24,132 bases of DNA from Verrucomicrobiaceae bacterium UBA2429 (GCA_002343505.1 DDQZ01000073.1:28750-52881), one strand, 5' to 3'. Positions 1-9,034 are shown, counted from the stretch's first letter. Numbers and translations: made by a program. Notes: generated by a model from the letters alone, not told the origin.

Positions 1-44
1 CCTTTCACCACCCCCAGGGCACCCTTTCACCTCCCCCAGGGCAC
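1..44. repeat. Two tandem copies of a 22-bp direct repeat
   Basis: Positions 1-22 and 23-44 are the same 22-bp word with one difference (A or T at the tenth base). It begins CCTTTCACC and ends CCCCAGGGCAC. The repeat touches the left edge, so the array may continue outside the window. It lies downstream of the S11 peptidase gene. The rest of 45-143 shows no gene and no clear terminator; the only structure I see there is a weak 5-bp inverted repeat around 50-63. Confidence 0.8.
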
Positions 45-143
45 CCCCCTTGCAGGCATGCAATCCGCTCAAAGACAGACTGTTGCGTGAAAATGACGCT
101 CCGTAGATGGCAAGGCAGCACTTTTGAACACTCCCGCCTCGGG

Positions 144-1139
144 TCACGGGGCGAAGGCGAAACTGCTGCCGCGCGCGCGTTGCAGGCCCCAGCTCATGAG
201 GATGCGGCCGTCGTCCCAGATGTACTTCGTCTTGGTGCCGAGCTGGACGAGGATGACATTCCGCCCGGAGCGGCTCGCCGTGGAGATCAGGCAGCGTCCG
301 GCGGCATTGGTGTAGCCGGTTTTCATGCCGTTGCACTCGGGCATGAAGGCCAGCAGGTCGTTCGTGCTTTTCAGGGTCACCATCTGGCCGTTGTTCCGGC
401 GGAAGGTGTAGGAGCGGCGGCGCACGGCGTCGCGTATCACCGGATTGCGGTAGGCGGCCATGGACACGCGCGCCATGTCGCGCGCGGTGGAGTACTGGCC
501 GGGGGCGGTGAGGCCGTGGGGGTTTTTGAAGCTGGAGTTGTAACAGCCCAGGGAGCGCGCCTTGGCGTTCATCTTGGCGGCGAAGGCGGAGATGCTGCCG
601 GCGTTGTCGCGGGCGAGCACGTTGGCCACGTCGTTGCAGCTCTTCACCAGCATGACGTACAAAAGATTGCGCCGGGTGTAGGTCTCCCCGGCGCGCAGGC
701 CGAGCACGGTGGGCTCCACGCGCAGATCGCCCGCCTGCACACGCACGGGTTTGTCCAGATTTCCCGCGTCGAGGATCACCAGCGCCGTCACCAGCTTCTG
801 CGTGCTGGCCACGGAGCGCTTCACCTCGGCGTTGCGCGAGGCCAGATGGCGCCCGGTGGCGGCGTCTATGAGCAGGTAGGACTCGGCCCGCGTGTAGGGC
901 ACGCTGGATGCGGCAAACTCCGGACGCGCGTCTATCTCCGGCAAAAAGTAGGGCGACGGCCGGTAGGGCGACTCGCCTTCAAGCGCCGCCGCATAGCCGG
1001 CCGCGGGCGCCACCGGAACCGCCGCAGGCACGGGCAAAGCGGCGGACGCGACCGGCGCCCGGCTCTGCCCGGTGCCGCAGGCGGCCAGCAGGAACGGAAC
1101 GGCGAGTGAGGCGAGGATGGCTCTCGGAGGGGGGCGCAT
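144..1139 (-). CDS. D-alanyl-D-alanine carboxypeptidase-like lipoprotein (peptidase S11)
   Basis: This is a penicillin-binding-protein-type serine peptidase, expected to trim the D-Ala-D-Ala end of peptidoglycan stem peptides outside the inner membrane. All three active-site motifs of family S11 are visible: SxxK as STQK at residues 112-115, SxN as SCN at 167-169, and KTG at 273-275. I start at the ATG at 1139 because it gives a lipoprotein signal, RPPPRAILASLAVPFLLAAC, with the lipid-bearing cysteine at residue 21. An upstream in-frame ATG at 1205 would bury that signal. The product is 331 residues. A Pro/Ala-rich linker (about 22-60) precedes the catalytic domain. The C-terminal PBP5-type beta domain of longer family members is absent. 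No Shine-Dalgarno is obvious. The exact cell-wall substrate is inferred from the family. Confidence 0.88.
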   Translation of the reverse strand: MRPPPRAILASLAVPFLLAACGTGQSRAPVASAALPVPAAVPVAPAAGYAAALEGESPYRPSPYFLPEIDARPEFAASSVPYTRAESYLLIDAATGRHLASRNAEVKRSVASTQKLVTALVILDAGNLDKPVRVQAGDLRVEPTVLGLRAGETYTRRNLLYVMLVKSCNDVANVLARDNAGSISAFAAKMNAKARSLGCYNSSFKNPHGLTAPGQYSTARDMARVSMAAYRNPVIRDAVRRRSYTFRRNNGQMVTLKSTNDLLAFMPECNGMKTGYTNAAGRCLISTASRSGRNVILVQLGTKTKYIWDDGRILMSWGLQRARGSSFAFAP

Positions 1140-1202
1140 GGGAAAGGAACGCGGTGGCAGGACGCAGATTTCATTCCATCCCCGCGCGCGCATTTCCAGC
1201 CG

Positions 1203-1216
1203 CACTTTCGAAAGTG
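1203..1216. promoter_or_regulatory. 14-bp perfect palindrome upstream of the S11 gene
   Basis: CACTTTCGAAAGTG is a perfect palindrome, 63 bp upstream of the chosen S11 start codon and 31 bp beyond the stop codon of the serine hydrolase gene. The location fits an operator for a dimeric regulator. No partner regulator is visible in the window and no convincing promoter boxes were found, so the role is a guess. Confidence 0.3.
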
Positions 1217-1247
1217 AGAGTCGCGGACAGCAAATGGAGCCTGCGCC

Positions 1248-2402
1248 TCACTTTGCGAAGAGTTTCAGCGCGGCCTCGCGGAACATGCCATCGATCTTTT
1301 TTCCTTCGTCGCTGCGCCATCCGGCGTTTTGCACCATGAAGACGGTGATGAGGCCGGATTTCGGGTCGGCGGTCATGTTCGTGCTGTAGGCGCCGCCGTG
1401 GCCGAAAGTGCCGCCGCCGGTGGCGAAGCCGAAACCGTAGCTGTTTTCCACCCCAGGCGCGGTTTGCTTGCTCGTCATCTGTTTCACCGCCTCTTCAGAG
1501 AGGATGCGTTTGCCGTTCAAGGTGCCGCCATGGAGCAGCATCTGGCAAAATTTCGCGCAATCGGCCGCGGTGGAGAAAAGTCCGCCCGCGGGCATGGGAA
1601 AGCGGTGCGCGTGATCATTCAGCGGATAGCGGAGCTGGGCCACGTGGGTCTCCTCGATGCCGGATTTGTCCTTGCTGGCTTTGTAGGCTTTGGCGATGCG
1701 TTTGAGCTGGGCCTCATCCGGCCAGAAAGTGGTGTCCTTCATGCCGCAGGGCTCCAGCAGCCGTTTCTGCAAAAAGTCTTCAAAGCTCATGCCGCTGACG
1801 ACTTCGATGATGCGCCCGGCGGTGTTGATGCCGGCGTTGGAATACTGGTATTTCGTGTCGGGCTCGAATTCGAGCTGGAGCTTCGCGTAGCTGCTCACGC
1901 GGGCGGCGAGGGGCTGCTGATCGAGCGTGGGCTGCTCCATCGGCGATTTGAAAGGCAGACCGCTGGTGTGGCTGAGCACGTTGCGGATGAGGATGGGGTG
2001 GTTGGGGGCGTGTGGAGCACCCGTGGTCGGTTTTTCCTTGGTGCCGCCTTTTTCAGCGACCATCTGGCCTTTGAACTCGGGCAGGTATTTCTCCACCGGG
2101 TCATCCACGCTCACTTTGCCCTCATCCACGAGGATCATGAAGGCCGCGCCGGTGATCGGTTTGCTCATCGAGGCGATCCAGAAGAGATCGTCCGCGCTCA
2201 TCGCATCCTGCGCCGCGACATCCGCGTAACCGACGGTGGTGACATCGAGCACCTTGTCCTTGTCCGCGACGAGTGTGACCGCGCCAGCCAGAATCTGCTG
2301 CTCCACGAAAGGCTGAAGCACAGGCGCGACCGCCTGGTCCGCGCGAGAAGCGGCGTTGAGTGATAAAGCGGCGAGGAGGACGAGGTGGAGGCGTTTTTGC
2401 AT
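1248..2402 (-). CDS. Secreted serine hydrolase, beta-lactamase/EstB-like family (PF00144)
   Basis: This 384-residue exported serine hydrolase has the class C beta-lactamase/esterase fold. An N-terminal signal peptide (about residues 1-21, hydrophobic LHLVLLAALSL) directs it out of the cytoplasm. The nucleophile motif SxxK is SMSK at 78-81, the YxN motif is YSN at 187-189, and the third motif is HGG at 335-337 in place of KTG, as is usual in this esterase/peptidase group. Such proteins can be esterases, D-amino-acid peptidases or transesterases; the sequence does not decide between them, and beta-lactam resistance should not be assumed. It is the last gene of a three-gene minus-strand operon, 20 bp after the beta-propeller gene, and its first partner is another member of the same family. 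The ATG at 2402 gives a good signal peptide. Confidence 0.87.
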   Translation of the reverse strand: MQKRLHLVLLAALSLNAASRADQAVAPVLQPFVEQQILAGAVTLVADKDKVLDVTTVGYADVAAQDAMSADDLFWIASMSKPITGAAFMILVDEGKVSVDDPVEKYLPEFKGQMVAEKGGTKEKPTTGAPHAPNHPILIRNVLSHTSGLPFKSPMEQPTLDQQPLAARVSSYAKLQLEFEPDTKYQYSNAGINTAGRIIEVVSGMSFEDFLQKRLLEPCGMKDTTFWPDEAQLKRIAKAYKASKDKSGIEETHVAQLRYPLNDHAHRFPMPAGGLFSTAADCAKFCQMLLHGGTLNGKRILSEEAVKQMTSKQTAPGVENSYGFGFATGGGTFGHGGAYSTNMTADPKSGLITVFMVQNAGWRSDEGKKIDGMFREAALKLFAK

Positions 2403-2422
2403 GAGAAGGGTGCGGTGGGGAT

Positions 2423-3355
2423 TCAGTTCGGCGTGGCTTCGCCGTGCGGGTAGCGGTAGTCGGCTTTGGCCTCGGTGGAAACTTGCTTCGTGGTGCCGTC
2501 AGCGAGCGAGTAGAGGAAGAGTTTGCCTCCGGCGTGATGCACGATGGACGTTTCACCCTTCGTGAAGCGTGGGTAGGCGAACCACACCTTCTTTCCTTCC
2601 GCGTTCGCGAAGGCTTTGAGGTTGGTGATGGTGCGCTGGGTCACGTCGAAGTCCGCCATGTAAAGCGTGCGGCCGGGAAACGCGTATTTGAAGCCAGTTT
2701 GATACTCGAAGCAGATTTTCGTCTCGCTCGAGGAGACGCTGACGCGGTCGAGAATGCCCTTCGGCGCGAGTTCGCAGGTCACACGCTCGAATTTCGGCTC
2801 GCCGCCGGGATGCGGCGTCATGAGGTAGTAGCCGCGACCGAGCTTCGGCGGCGCGGCGGAGACGAAGAGCCGCCCATCACGCACCGCGGAGTGGACCCAC
2901 GCGTGATAGCTTGGGTCGGTGAGCTGGATTTCCTCGCCGGGCTTGCCGCCGATCTTCGAGGCCATGATGTGGTAGCTGAGCTTGCCGGGCACTTTGCGAT
3001 TCCACACCGGCGTGTTCTTGCCGTCGCGTGTCCACGTCGGGTTGAAGTCGGTCATGGTGCCGTCGCTGAGCTGGTGAAAGCCGCTGCCGTCGGTGTTGAT
3101 GATGCACATGGCGGTGATCCAGTTGTTCACCTCCGGGTCGTCCTTCAGGCGGCGGAAGAAGACGAGATGATCGCCCGTGATGGACCACGACGGCTTGAAG
3201 TCCCAATGCCCGCTGGTGAGGGCCTTCGTCTCTGGCTGGCCGAGCACGGTGATGTGGAGTTCACCATCCTTGTAATAGGACGCACGCGGCGCTTCCAGCG
3301 CGGTCAGTGCGGACGCGAGCGCGAATGCTCCGATCCATGAGGCGAGCTTGATCAT
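2423..3355 (-). CDS. Exported TolB-like beta-propeller (PD40) protein
   Basis: This 310-residue protein has a signal peptide (about 1-20) followed by WD40-like/TolB-type blades. Diagnostic blade cores are FKPSWSITGDHLVFF near residues 53-67 and FNPTWTRDGK near 104-113. Similar strand patterns continue to the end, for example AYPRFTKGETSIVHH. Propellers of this type normally bind proteins or ligands and have no catalytic residues that I can identify. The gene starts 3 bp after the upstream serine hydrolase and is followed 20 bp later by a second serine hydrolase. Co-translation is therefore likely, and it may act as a binding partner for the two hydrolases. That role is inferred from position only. 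The family assignment is moderate because individual blades are degenerate. Confidence 0.75.
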   Translation of the reverse strand: MIKLASWIGAFALASALTALEAPRASYYKDGELHITVLGQPETKALTSGHWDFKPSWSITGDHLVFFRRLKDDPEVNNWITAMCIINTDGSGFHQLSDGTMTDFNPTWTRDGKNTPVWNRKVPGKLSYHIMASKIGGKPGEEIQLTDPSYHAWVHSAVRDGRLFVSAAPPKLGRGYYLMTPHPGGEPKFERVTCELAPKGILDRVSVSSSETKICFEYQTGFKYAFPGRTLYMADFDVTQRTITNLKAFANAEGKKVWFAYPRFTKGETSIVHHAGGKLFLYSLADGTTKQVSTEAKADYRYPHGEATPN

Positions 3356-3358
3356 GGT

Positions 3359-4468
3359 TCACGGTTTCTTGGGATGCGCCACGAGCTTGGAGGCCATTTC
3401 CTTGAGCTTCGCCTGCGCGGCGGCGTCTTCTGGAAGAGCTTGATCGCCGAAGGCGGGCAGCAGCTTTTCCCACACGGCGTTCAACTGCTGCTGGAAGGCG
3501 TTCGCTTCGGCGGTCATCGCGACCACGACATCCTTCGTCGGGATGACGAGGCAGAGCTGGCCGGCGCGGCCATCGCCACGGTAGGAGTCATGCGTGCAGC
3601 GCCAGAATTGAAAGCCGTAGCCCTGATTCCAGTCGATGCCGAGTTTCGTGTGTGATTTGCCTTCGTTGGGCACCTGCTTGCTTGTCGCCTGCTCGACCCA
3701 GGAGGCGGGAAGGAGCTGTTTGCCGTTCCACTGGCCTTTTTGCAGATAAAGCTGGCCGAACTTCGCGATGTCCTCGGTGCAGAGATAGAGCCCGTAGCCG
3801 CCGAGCGACGGCCCTTCGGGGCTGGCGTCCCATTTCGGGTTCTCAATGCCGAGCGGATCAAATAGACGTGGCTTCAAGTAGTCGAGCTCGGTCTGGCCAG
3901 TGACTTTCGTGACGATGGCGGAGAGCATGTAGCTGCCGTAGGTGTTGTATTGGAAGTGCGTGCCGGGCTTCAAGGGCACGGGATGCGCCAGGAACTCCTT
4001 CGCGGTCGCGTTGTGATTTTGAATCTTCAGCTCCTGCTCGTGTCCGCAGGACATGGTGAGCAGATCGCGCACTTTCATGGCTTTGAGATTCTCCGAAGGC
4101 TCCGCAGGCGCTTCGTTGGGGAAAAACTTCAGCACCGGGTCATCCACGCTGAGTTTTCCCTCGGCGACGGCGAATCCGACGGCGGTGGAGTCAAAGCTTT
4201 TGCTCAACGACCACAGCACATGCGGCTTGTCGGCTGCTTCAGGACTCCACCAGCCCTCTGCGATCACTTTGCCATGCCGCACGATCATGAAGCTGTGCAG
4301 CGTGTCGATCTTCTCCAGTTCGTTAACGAAGTCGATGATGCTCTGCGTCGAGACGCCCTGCGCCTCCGGCGTGCTGCGCGGCAGCGGCTGGGCTGCAAAG
4401 CTGGCGAGGCATGGGAGAACGAGGGCTGCGAGGACGGCAAGGCGGTTGGAAAGCGGCTGCATGGTCAT
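3359..4468 (-). CDS. Secreted serine hydrolase, beta-lactamase family (PF00144)
   Basis: This is the first gene of the hydrolase-propeller-hydrolase operon and encodes 369 residues. The signal peptide is about residues 1-27. The SxxK nucleophile is SLSK at 87-90 (Ser87, Lys90). The tyrosine motif reads YNT at 174-176. The third motif lies in GDGRAGQ at 298-304, a variant seen in the esterase-like branch of PF00144, where its partner gene has HGG. The protein is thus a divergent paralogue of the hydrolase at 1248-2402. Two ATGs two codons apart (4468 and 4462) could both serve as the start. Substrate is unknown; a periplasmic peptide, ester or amide hydrolase is the safest description. The intergenic stretch upstream (4469-4652) holds an inverted repeat and no gene. 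Confidence 0.86.
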   Translation of the reverse strand: MTMQPLSNRLAVLAALVLPCLASFAAQPLPRSTPEAQGVSTQSIIDFVNELEKIDTLHSFMIVRHGKVIAEGWWSPEAADKPHVLWSLSKSFDSTAVGFAVAEGKLSVDDPVLKFFPNEAPAEPSENLKAMKVRDLLTMSCGHEQELKIQNHNATAKEFLAHPVPLKPGTHFQYNTYGSYMLSAIVTKVTGQTELDYLKPRLFDPLGIENPKWDASPEGPSLGGYGLYLCTEDIAKFGQLYLQKGQWNGKQLLPASWVEQATSKQVPNEGKSHTKLGIDWNQGYGFQFWRCTHDSYRGDGRAGQLCLVIPTKDVVVAMTAEANAFQQQLNAVWEKLLPAFGDQALPEDAAAQAKLKEMASKLVAHPKKP

Positions 4469-4556
4469 GGCGGGTTTGGAGAACGTGTTTCGACAAAGAA
4501 AGTCGCACCGATTTTCACATCCCGTGTGGTGATCCGATTTTGCACGTTGTTCACGC

Positions 4557-4592
4557 TTCAGCGTGTTTCTTTGCCTTCACTGACACGCTGAA
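4557..4592. repeat. 10-bp inverted repeat between kinase and hydrolase operon
   Basis: TTCAGCGTGT (4557-4566) pairs perfectly with ACACGCTGAA (4583-4592) across a 16-nt loop. A competing 8-bp stem, GTTGTTCA at 4546-4553 with TGAACAAC at 4589-4596, uses an overlapping right arm. It lies about 60 nt after the kinase stop codon on the minus strand, where a terminator would be expected. No U-tract follows in that direction, so a standard intrinsic terminator is not supported. Confidence 0.45.
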
Positions 4593-4652
4593 CAACGCAA
4601 TCTGCAACGCTCAGCCCCAGTGCTCTGTGCCGGAAAAGTCCCTCTAATCGCT

Positions 4653-7600
4653 TCATTCGACAGGCAGCCGCTTCACCTTCACCTCCGACACTGCCCAGCC
4701 GCCCGCGTAGGTGCCGAGGGCGAGGGTGCCGGGCTCGGTGGTGGCCCAAGGCTTCGCCTGCCTGAGGGCAACGGTGGGTCCGGTCCATTCGTAGAGCGGC
4801 TTGCCGTCGAGCGTGGTGGTGATGGTCGCGTTTGCGCCGTCGAGGCGCACGGTCACTTCCAGGTCGTGCGGCTCGGAGTCGTGCACCTGTTTGCCCTCCA
4901 CCACTCCGGGCAGGTCTTTGCCCAGCTTGCCATTCACCAGTGATAGGCCGGTGTAGAAGCCGCCGAAACGACCTTCCAACTCGAACCCGCACATCCGATC
5001 CGCCACGGGGAGGACGATGTGGAAAACTTGCTGCCCGCTGACCCGCCGCAGCTTCACGCGCACTCGGTAGCTCGTGCCGGGGACTTCGGCGGGCAGTGGC
5101 AGCGTCGCAAATTTCGTGGCTGGGCTGAAAAGCTCGCCGTCTTTCAGGGTCCAGCCGTGGCCAGTCTCAGCAACCTTGGCCGGCGTGAGCGGGGCGAGGA
5201 GGTCTTCCCAGCCGTCGGCATCTTTCGATAGCACGGACTTCGGCTTCTTCGGCAGACTTGGCATGGGTGCTGTCGAAGGTGTGTTTTTCGCTGCGGGGCT
5301 GGCTGCCGCCACCGGCTCAACGGCACCTGCAACCTTTGGCAGCTGGGCGGCGGCGCTGGAGATCTGACGGTCCCACACCTGGGTGAAGCCATCGGTGGTG
5401 ATCGCTGCGATCAGTGTGCCGTCGGCGCTGATGTCCACATCTGCCACGGGTGCCGTGAAGCCGTAAAAGGCGAGCTTTTCTTCGCCGCTGGCTGCATCGT
5501 GGATGCGCACGGTGCCGTCTTCACTGCCGCTGAGGATTTCCCGCCCGTCGGGACTGTACTTCAGGCTCCTCACGCCCTCCCAGTGAGCGCGGAAGGCGGC
5601 CTCCATCTGACCCGTCCCCGCTTCCCAGACGCGGATCCAGCGGTCGGGTCCGCCGGTGGCGAGGTGCCGGCCGTCGGGGCTGGCGGCGAAGCAGGCGATG
5701 CTGCCTGTCTGCGCGGCTTCGATCTGGCGCAGTGGCTTGTTAGCCTGCCAATCCCAGACCGTGATCCCACCGGCGCTCGCGGCGGTGGCTACAGCGGCAT
5801 CGTCGAGGCAAAAAGTGGCGAAGGGCTGGAGGGGGGTGGGGAGGTTAATCTCCCGTAGCACGGTGCCCGACGGGTATTCCGCCACTCTGAAGGCCCAGCC
5901 GGACTCGGCGCTAGCGAACGCGCGGTCCACCGTGTTCAGGAGAAGTTTGCCGCTGCGGTTGAACTTCAGGCTCGGATTCGCGCTGGAGCCAAACGCTTCC
6001 GCTGCCTCCCCGGTGGAGGACAGGCGGATGAGCGTCTTGTTATTCTGCTCGGACAGAACGATGGACCCATCGGTGGGATGCTCGGCCAGATCCAAAAAGC
6101 GCAGGCGCTCGGACAAAAATTTCCATCGCTGGACGCTGCCCCGCGTTTCCAAGGCTGCGATGGTGTGCCTCGCAAGGGCGTAGAATCCAGCTCCGTCGCG
6201 TCCAAATAAAACACGACGTCCACCGCTGGACTCCACCCGCGCTGACGCGATGCCTTCATCGAGTCGGATTGGCCAGAAGTTCGGCACACCGACAGCGTGC
6301 CCCGATATGAGCAGCTTCCCATCTGGGCTGAAGGCGACATCGTTGACGATAGCGCTTGCTCCATGGAGAGAGCGGAGCAAACGCCCCGTCATCGTGTCCC
6401 AGAGGCGGATGCGGCTGCCGCTGATGGTCGCCACCGTGGTGCCTCCCGGACTGAGCAGCTTCACCGTTTCTCCGGGGAAATGGAGGGCGCGGATTTTTGC
6501 GGTCGTCTGCGCGTTCCAGAGGATCACTTCGTCCTCGCCGAGGCATGCGAGCTGGTCGCCAGCTTGGTTGAATTGGAGAGCCGTCATGTTGGGCTTGTCC
6601 GCCGTGGCTGCGAGTGTGCTGAGAACGGCCCCAGTGGCCGTGTCGAGGAGCTGAATCTTCAAATCCAGTCCGTTTTTGGCCGCGAGAACCGCTACGGCCC
6701 GTCCATCCGGGCTAAAGGCCGGGAGGACGCCATTGAACGGCTGTGACCAGAGCCGCGCACCCGTCTGCGCGGCATAGGCGATCAGTTGCTTCCCACCGGC
6801 GACCAGCACCGTCCCGCCATCGGGACTCAGAATGACGTTCTTGCTTTCACCGGGTTCACAAGGCCAGCGGCCCACGAGTTTGCCGGTGGCCACTTCCTGC
6901 ACCGCGATCTCGCTGGCCGAAATCGGGAAAGCCATCCTGTCCCCGCTGCGGTCGATCCCGAAGGCATCGTAGTTGCCCCCGCTCACTGGAATCCAGTCGC
7001 CGATCTGACGGCCCGCGACGGTGAAAACGCCGATGACGCCGCCCCAACATCTGACCGCGAAACGATCTCCCTGGGCTAGAAACTGCAGCCGATTCACGGA
7101 GCCCTTTGCTACGCCAAGGGAAAGCTGCGAGGTGTAGTCGCGCGAGTGGGCCTGGAGGAAGCGCCAGTTTGCATCACGAAAGCTCTCTGGCGTCTCCCCG
7201 AGGATCTTCTCCGCCTCGACGAATTTACCGCGCTCGAATTCCTTCTCCGCGAGGTCGAGCTGCGACTTCGCCAGCGCCTGCCGCGCCGTTTCCTTTTCCT
7301 GCACGGCGATGACTTCGGCCTGCGTCGCACGCTGCTCCTTCGCTCGAAGATTGAAGACGAACCACACCGCGAGTCCGGTGATCAGCAGCCAGGCCGCCGC
7401 GGCAGTGGTGAAGATGCCTTTGTTGCGCTTGATGAGGAGGGCGAGCTGCTTCGCCAGCCCTGCCTGCTCCGCTGTGGTGGCAAAACCGCCCTGAAATGCC
7501 TCGATGTCCGCGCTGAAGGCCGCGATGTTTTGGTAACGCCTGGCTTTGTCGAGCGTGAGCGCCTTCATCGCCACGGCGGAGAGCGCATTTGGCACACGAC

Positions 7601-8804
7601 CGCCCGGCATGTGCGGCAGCGGGGTGATTTTCTTCGCTTCCAGCACCTGGCCCTTCGCGGCTGGTTTGCCCTTGCCCGTGGTGGTGGCTCCATAGGTCGT
7701 CGGCGCGGCAATGCGGGCCGTGCTGACTTTTTCGATCACTTCCCACACGTCCTTCCCCTCCACCGGCGGGCGCAGCGTGAGGATGGCGTAAAGAATGCCG
7801 CCAAGGGAGAAGACGTCCGAGCGGGCATCCATGTCCGTGACCTGCCCGAGGGCCTGCTCCGGGCTCATGTATTGCGGCGTGCCCATCACCGCGCCTTCGA
7901 GCGTGCCGGTGAGGGAGCCGGAGACGCTGCCCGGAGCGGCGAGCGCATCGTGACCGCTGATCTCGGCGCGGCCATCGAGGATCTTCGCGATGCCCCAGTC
8001 CATCACCAGCACCTCGCCAAACTCGCCCACCATGATGTTTTCCGGCTTCAAGTCGCGGTGGATGATCTTTTGCGCATGGGCAAAGGCCAGCGCATCGCAG
8101 ACTTTGCGGAAGATCGTGAGCAGGCGGTCGAGCGTGTAGTGCTCCAGGGCCTCTTTGTCCTCGTGGCGCAGATCATCGAGGATGCGCTGGAGTGTGCGGC
8201 CCTTCACCAGCTTCATGGTGTAGTAGAGAGAGCCTTCCGAATCACGCCCGAGGTCGTGAATGGGCACGATGTTCGGGTGCTCCAGCCTGCCGAGCACGGC
8301 GGCCTCCTGGATGAAGCGCTGCTTTTGGTCCTCACTGCATGCCGCCTCGGAAAGCATGATCTTCACCGCGATGGTGCGGCCCAGCTTGCAATCGCTGGCC
8401 TCCAGGATCGCCCCCATGCCACCCTGGGCGATGCGACGCCCAAAAATGAAGGGCACGGGCGAGTCAGGATTCGCCGCCGAGGCGGAGACAGGCGGCGGCG
8501 CGGCCTGCCGTGGCAATGCGGCGGGCGCCAGTTGGATCGTGGCATCAAAGTCAGGCTCTCCCAGAGCCTCCACGCCTTTTCGCAAGATGGACGGAGGTTT
8601 GAGAAACGAGCGCGAATCCGCCTCCAGGCCCAGCAGCCGCTCCACTCGCGCCCGCAGCTCCGCATCACCAGCACATGCAGAGTCCAGATAGGCCGCCTGA
8701 GCGAAGGGATCGTCCACATCGAGTGCGGCCATGAAGATTTCTTTCTCACGGCTGGAGGAGGAAGCTGGATCGGAGGCGGACATGAGCGGGATTCTGGAGA
8801 TCAT
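4653..8804 (-). CDS. Membrane Ser/Thr protein kinase with WD40 repeats and a C-terminal jelly-roll-like domain
   Basis: This 1383-residue protein is a Hanks-type kinase sensor. The kinase domain covers about residues 118-440: glycine loop IAQGGMGAIL (125-134), catalytic Lys148 in AVKIM, HRDLKPEN at 249-256, DWG at 269-271 in place of DFG (as in many related kinases), and SPE at 314-316. All key residues are present, so it should be active. A single membrane segment follows (about 464-485), then a charged coiled-coil stretch (about 488-525). A long WD40 propeller region comes next, with clear late blades such as ASPDGRHLATGG and YSPDGREILSGSEDG. The last ~190 residues look like a concanavalin/DUF1080-type jelly roll (GFELEGRFGGFYTG, DLEVTVRLDG). 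The topology suggests a cytoplasmic kinase with the propeller and C-terminal domain outside. ATGs at 8804 and 8783 are both possible starts; neither has a clear Shine-Dalgarno. Related kinases usually neighbour an ECF sigma gene, present here at 14628-15188. Confidence 0.92.
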   Translation of the reverse strand: MISRIPLMSASDPASSSSREKEIFMAALDVDDPFAQAAYLDSACAGDAELRARVERLLGLEADSRSFLKPPSILRKGVEALGEPDFDATIQLAPAALPRQAAPPPVSASAANPDSPVPFIFGRRIAQGGMGAILEASDCKLGRTIAVKIMLSEAACSEDQKQRFIQEAAVLGRLEHPNIVPIHDLGRDSEGSLYYTMKLVKGRTLQRILDDLRHEDKEALEHYTLDRLLTIFRKVCDALAFAHAQKIIHRDLKPENIMVGEFGEVLVMDWGIAKILDGRAEISGHDALAAPGSVSGSLTGTLEGAVMGTPQYMSPEQALGQVTDMDARSDVFSLGGILYAILTLRPPVEGKDVWEVIEKVSTARIAAPTTYGATTTGKGKPAAKGQVLEAKKITPLPHMPGGRVPNALSAVAMKALTLDKARRYQNIAAFSADIEAFQGGFATTAEQAGLAKQLALLIKRNKGIFTTAAAAWLLITGLAVWFVFNLRAKEQRATQAEVIAVQEKETARQALAKSQLDLAEKEFERGKFVEAEKILGETPESFRDANWRFLQAHSRDYTSQLSLGVAKGSVNRLQFLAQGDRFAVRCWGGVIGVFTVAGRQIGDWIPVSGGNYDAFGIDRSGDRMAFPISASEIAVQEVATGKLVGRWPCEPGESKNVILSPDGGTVLVAGGKQLIAYAAQTGARLWSQPFNGVLPAFSPDGRAVAVLAAKNGLDLKIQLLDTATGAVLSTLAATADKPNMTALQFNQAGDQLACLGEDEVILWNAQTTAKIRALHFPGETVKLLSPGGTTVATISGSRIRLWDTMTGRLLRSLHGASAIVNDVAFSPDGKLLISGHAVGVPNFWPIRLDEGIASARVESSGGRRVLFGRDGAGFYALARHTIAALETRGSVQRWKFLSERLRFLDLAEHPTDGSIVLSEQNNKTLIRLSSTGEAAEAFGSSANPSLKFNRSGKLLLNTVDRAFASAESGWAFRVAEYPSGTVLREINLPTPLQPFATFCLDDAAVATAASAGGITVWDWQANKPLRQIEAAQTGSIACFAASPDGRHLATGGPDRWIRVWEAGTGQMEAAFRAHWEGVRSLKYSPDGREILSGSEDGTVRIHDAASGEEKLAFYGFTAPVADVDISADGTLIAAITTDGFTQVWDRQISSAAAQLPKVAGAVEPVAAASPAAKNTPSTAPMPSLPKKPKSVLSKDADGWEDLLAPLTPAKVAETGHGWTLKDGELFSPATKFATLPLPAEVPGTSYRVRVKLRRVSGQQVFHIVLPVADRMCGFELEGRFGGFYTGLSLVNGKLGKDLPGVVEGKQVHDSEPHDLEVTVRLDGANATITTTLDGKPLYEWTGPTVALRQAKPWATTEPGTLALGTYAGGWAVSEVKVKRLPVE

Positions 8805-8840
8805 GCCCCATCAGCGGGAGAAAGCGGCACAATTTTTAGC

Positions 8841-9025
8841 GTAGGCCGGATGTGTTTGGCGGAGAACACGTCATTTCACCTCCAGCGCTCTTCGCCAAAC
8901 TATCCGGCTTCTTTGAGCGCACGAAGGCTCTTTCACCTCCGCATACCCCCAAACCAGCCGGATAGTTCGGTGAAGCAGCTCCTTCGTGTTGGCGATGCTC
9001 ACCTCACCGAACACATCCGGCCTAC
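8841..9025. repeat. Palindromic repeat unit, copy 1 (cluster A)
   Basis: This 185-bp unit carries four arms of one motif in alternating orientation: GCCGGATGTGTTTGGCG at 8845-8861, CGCCAAACTATCCGGC at 8893-8908, GCCGGATAGTTCGGTG at 8957-8972 and CACCGAACACATCCGGC at 9005-9021. Arms 1 and 2 form one hairpin and arms 3 and 4 another. The unit starts GTAGGCC and ends GGCCTAC. It lies upstream of the kinase gene. Cluster A fills the gap 8805-9226, which holds no gene. Confidence 0.93.
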
Positions 9026-9034
9026 CGCCGTGTC

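Noticed and set aside
1248..4468. Beta-lactamase resistance genes
   Set aside because: Both proteins carry SxxK but lack a KTG motif, and belong to the broad esterase/peptidase group; resistance cannot be inferred.
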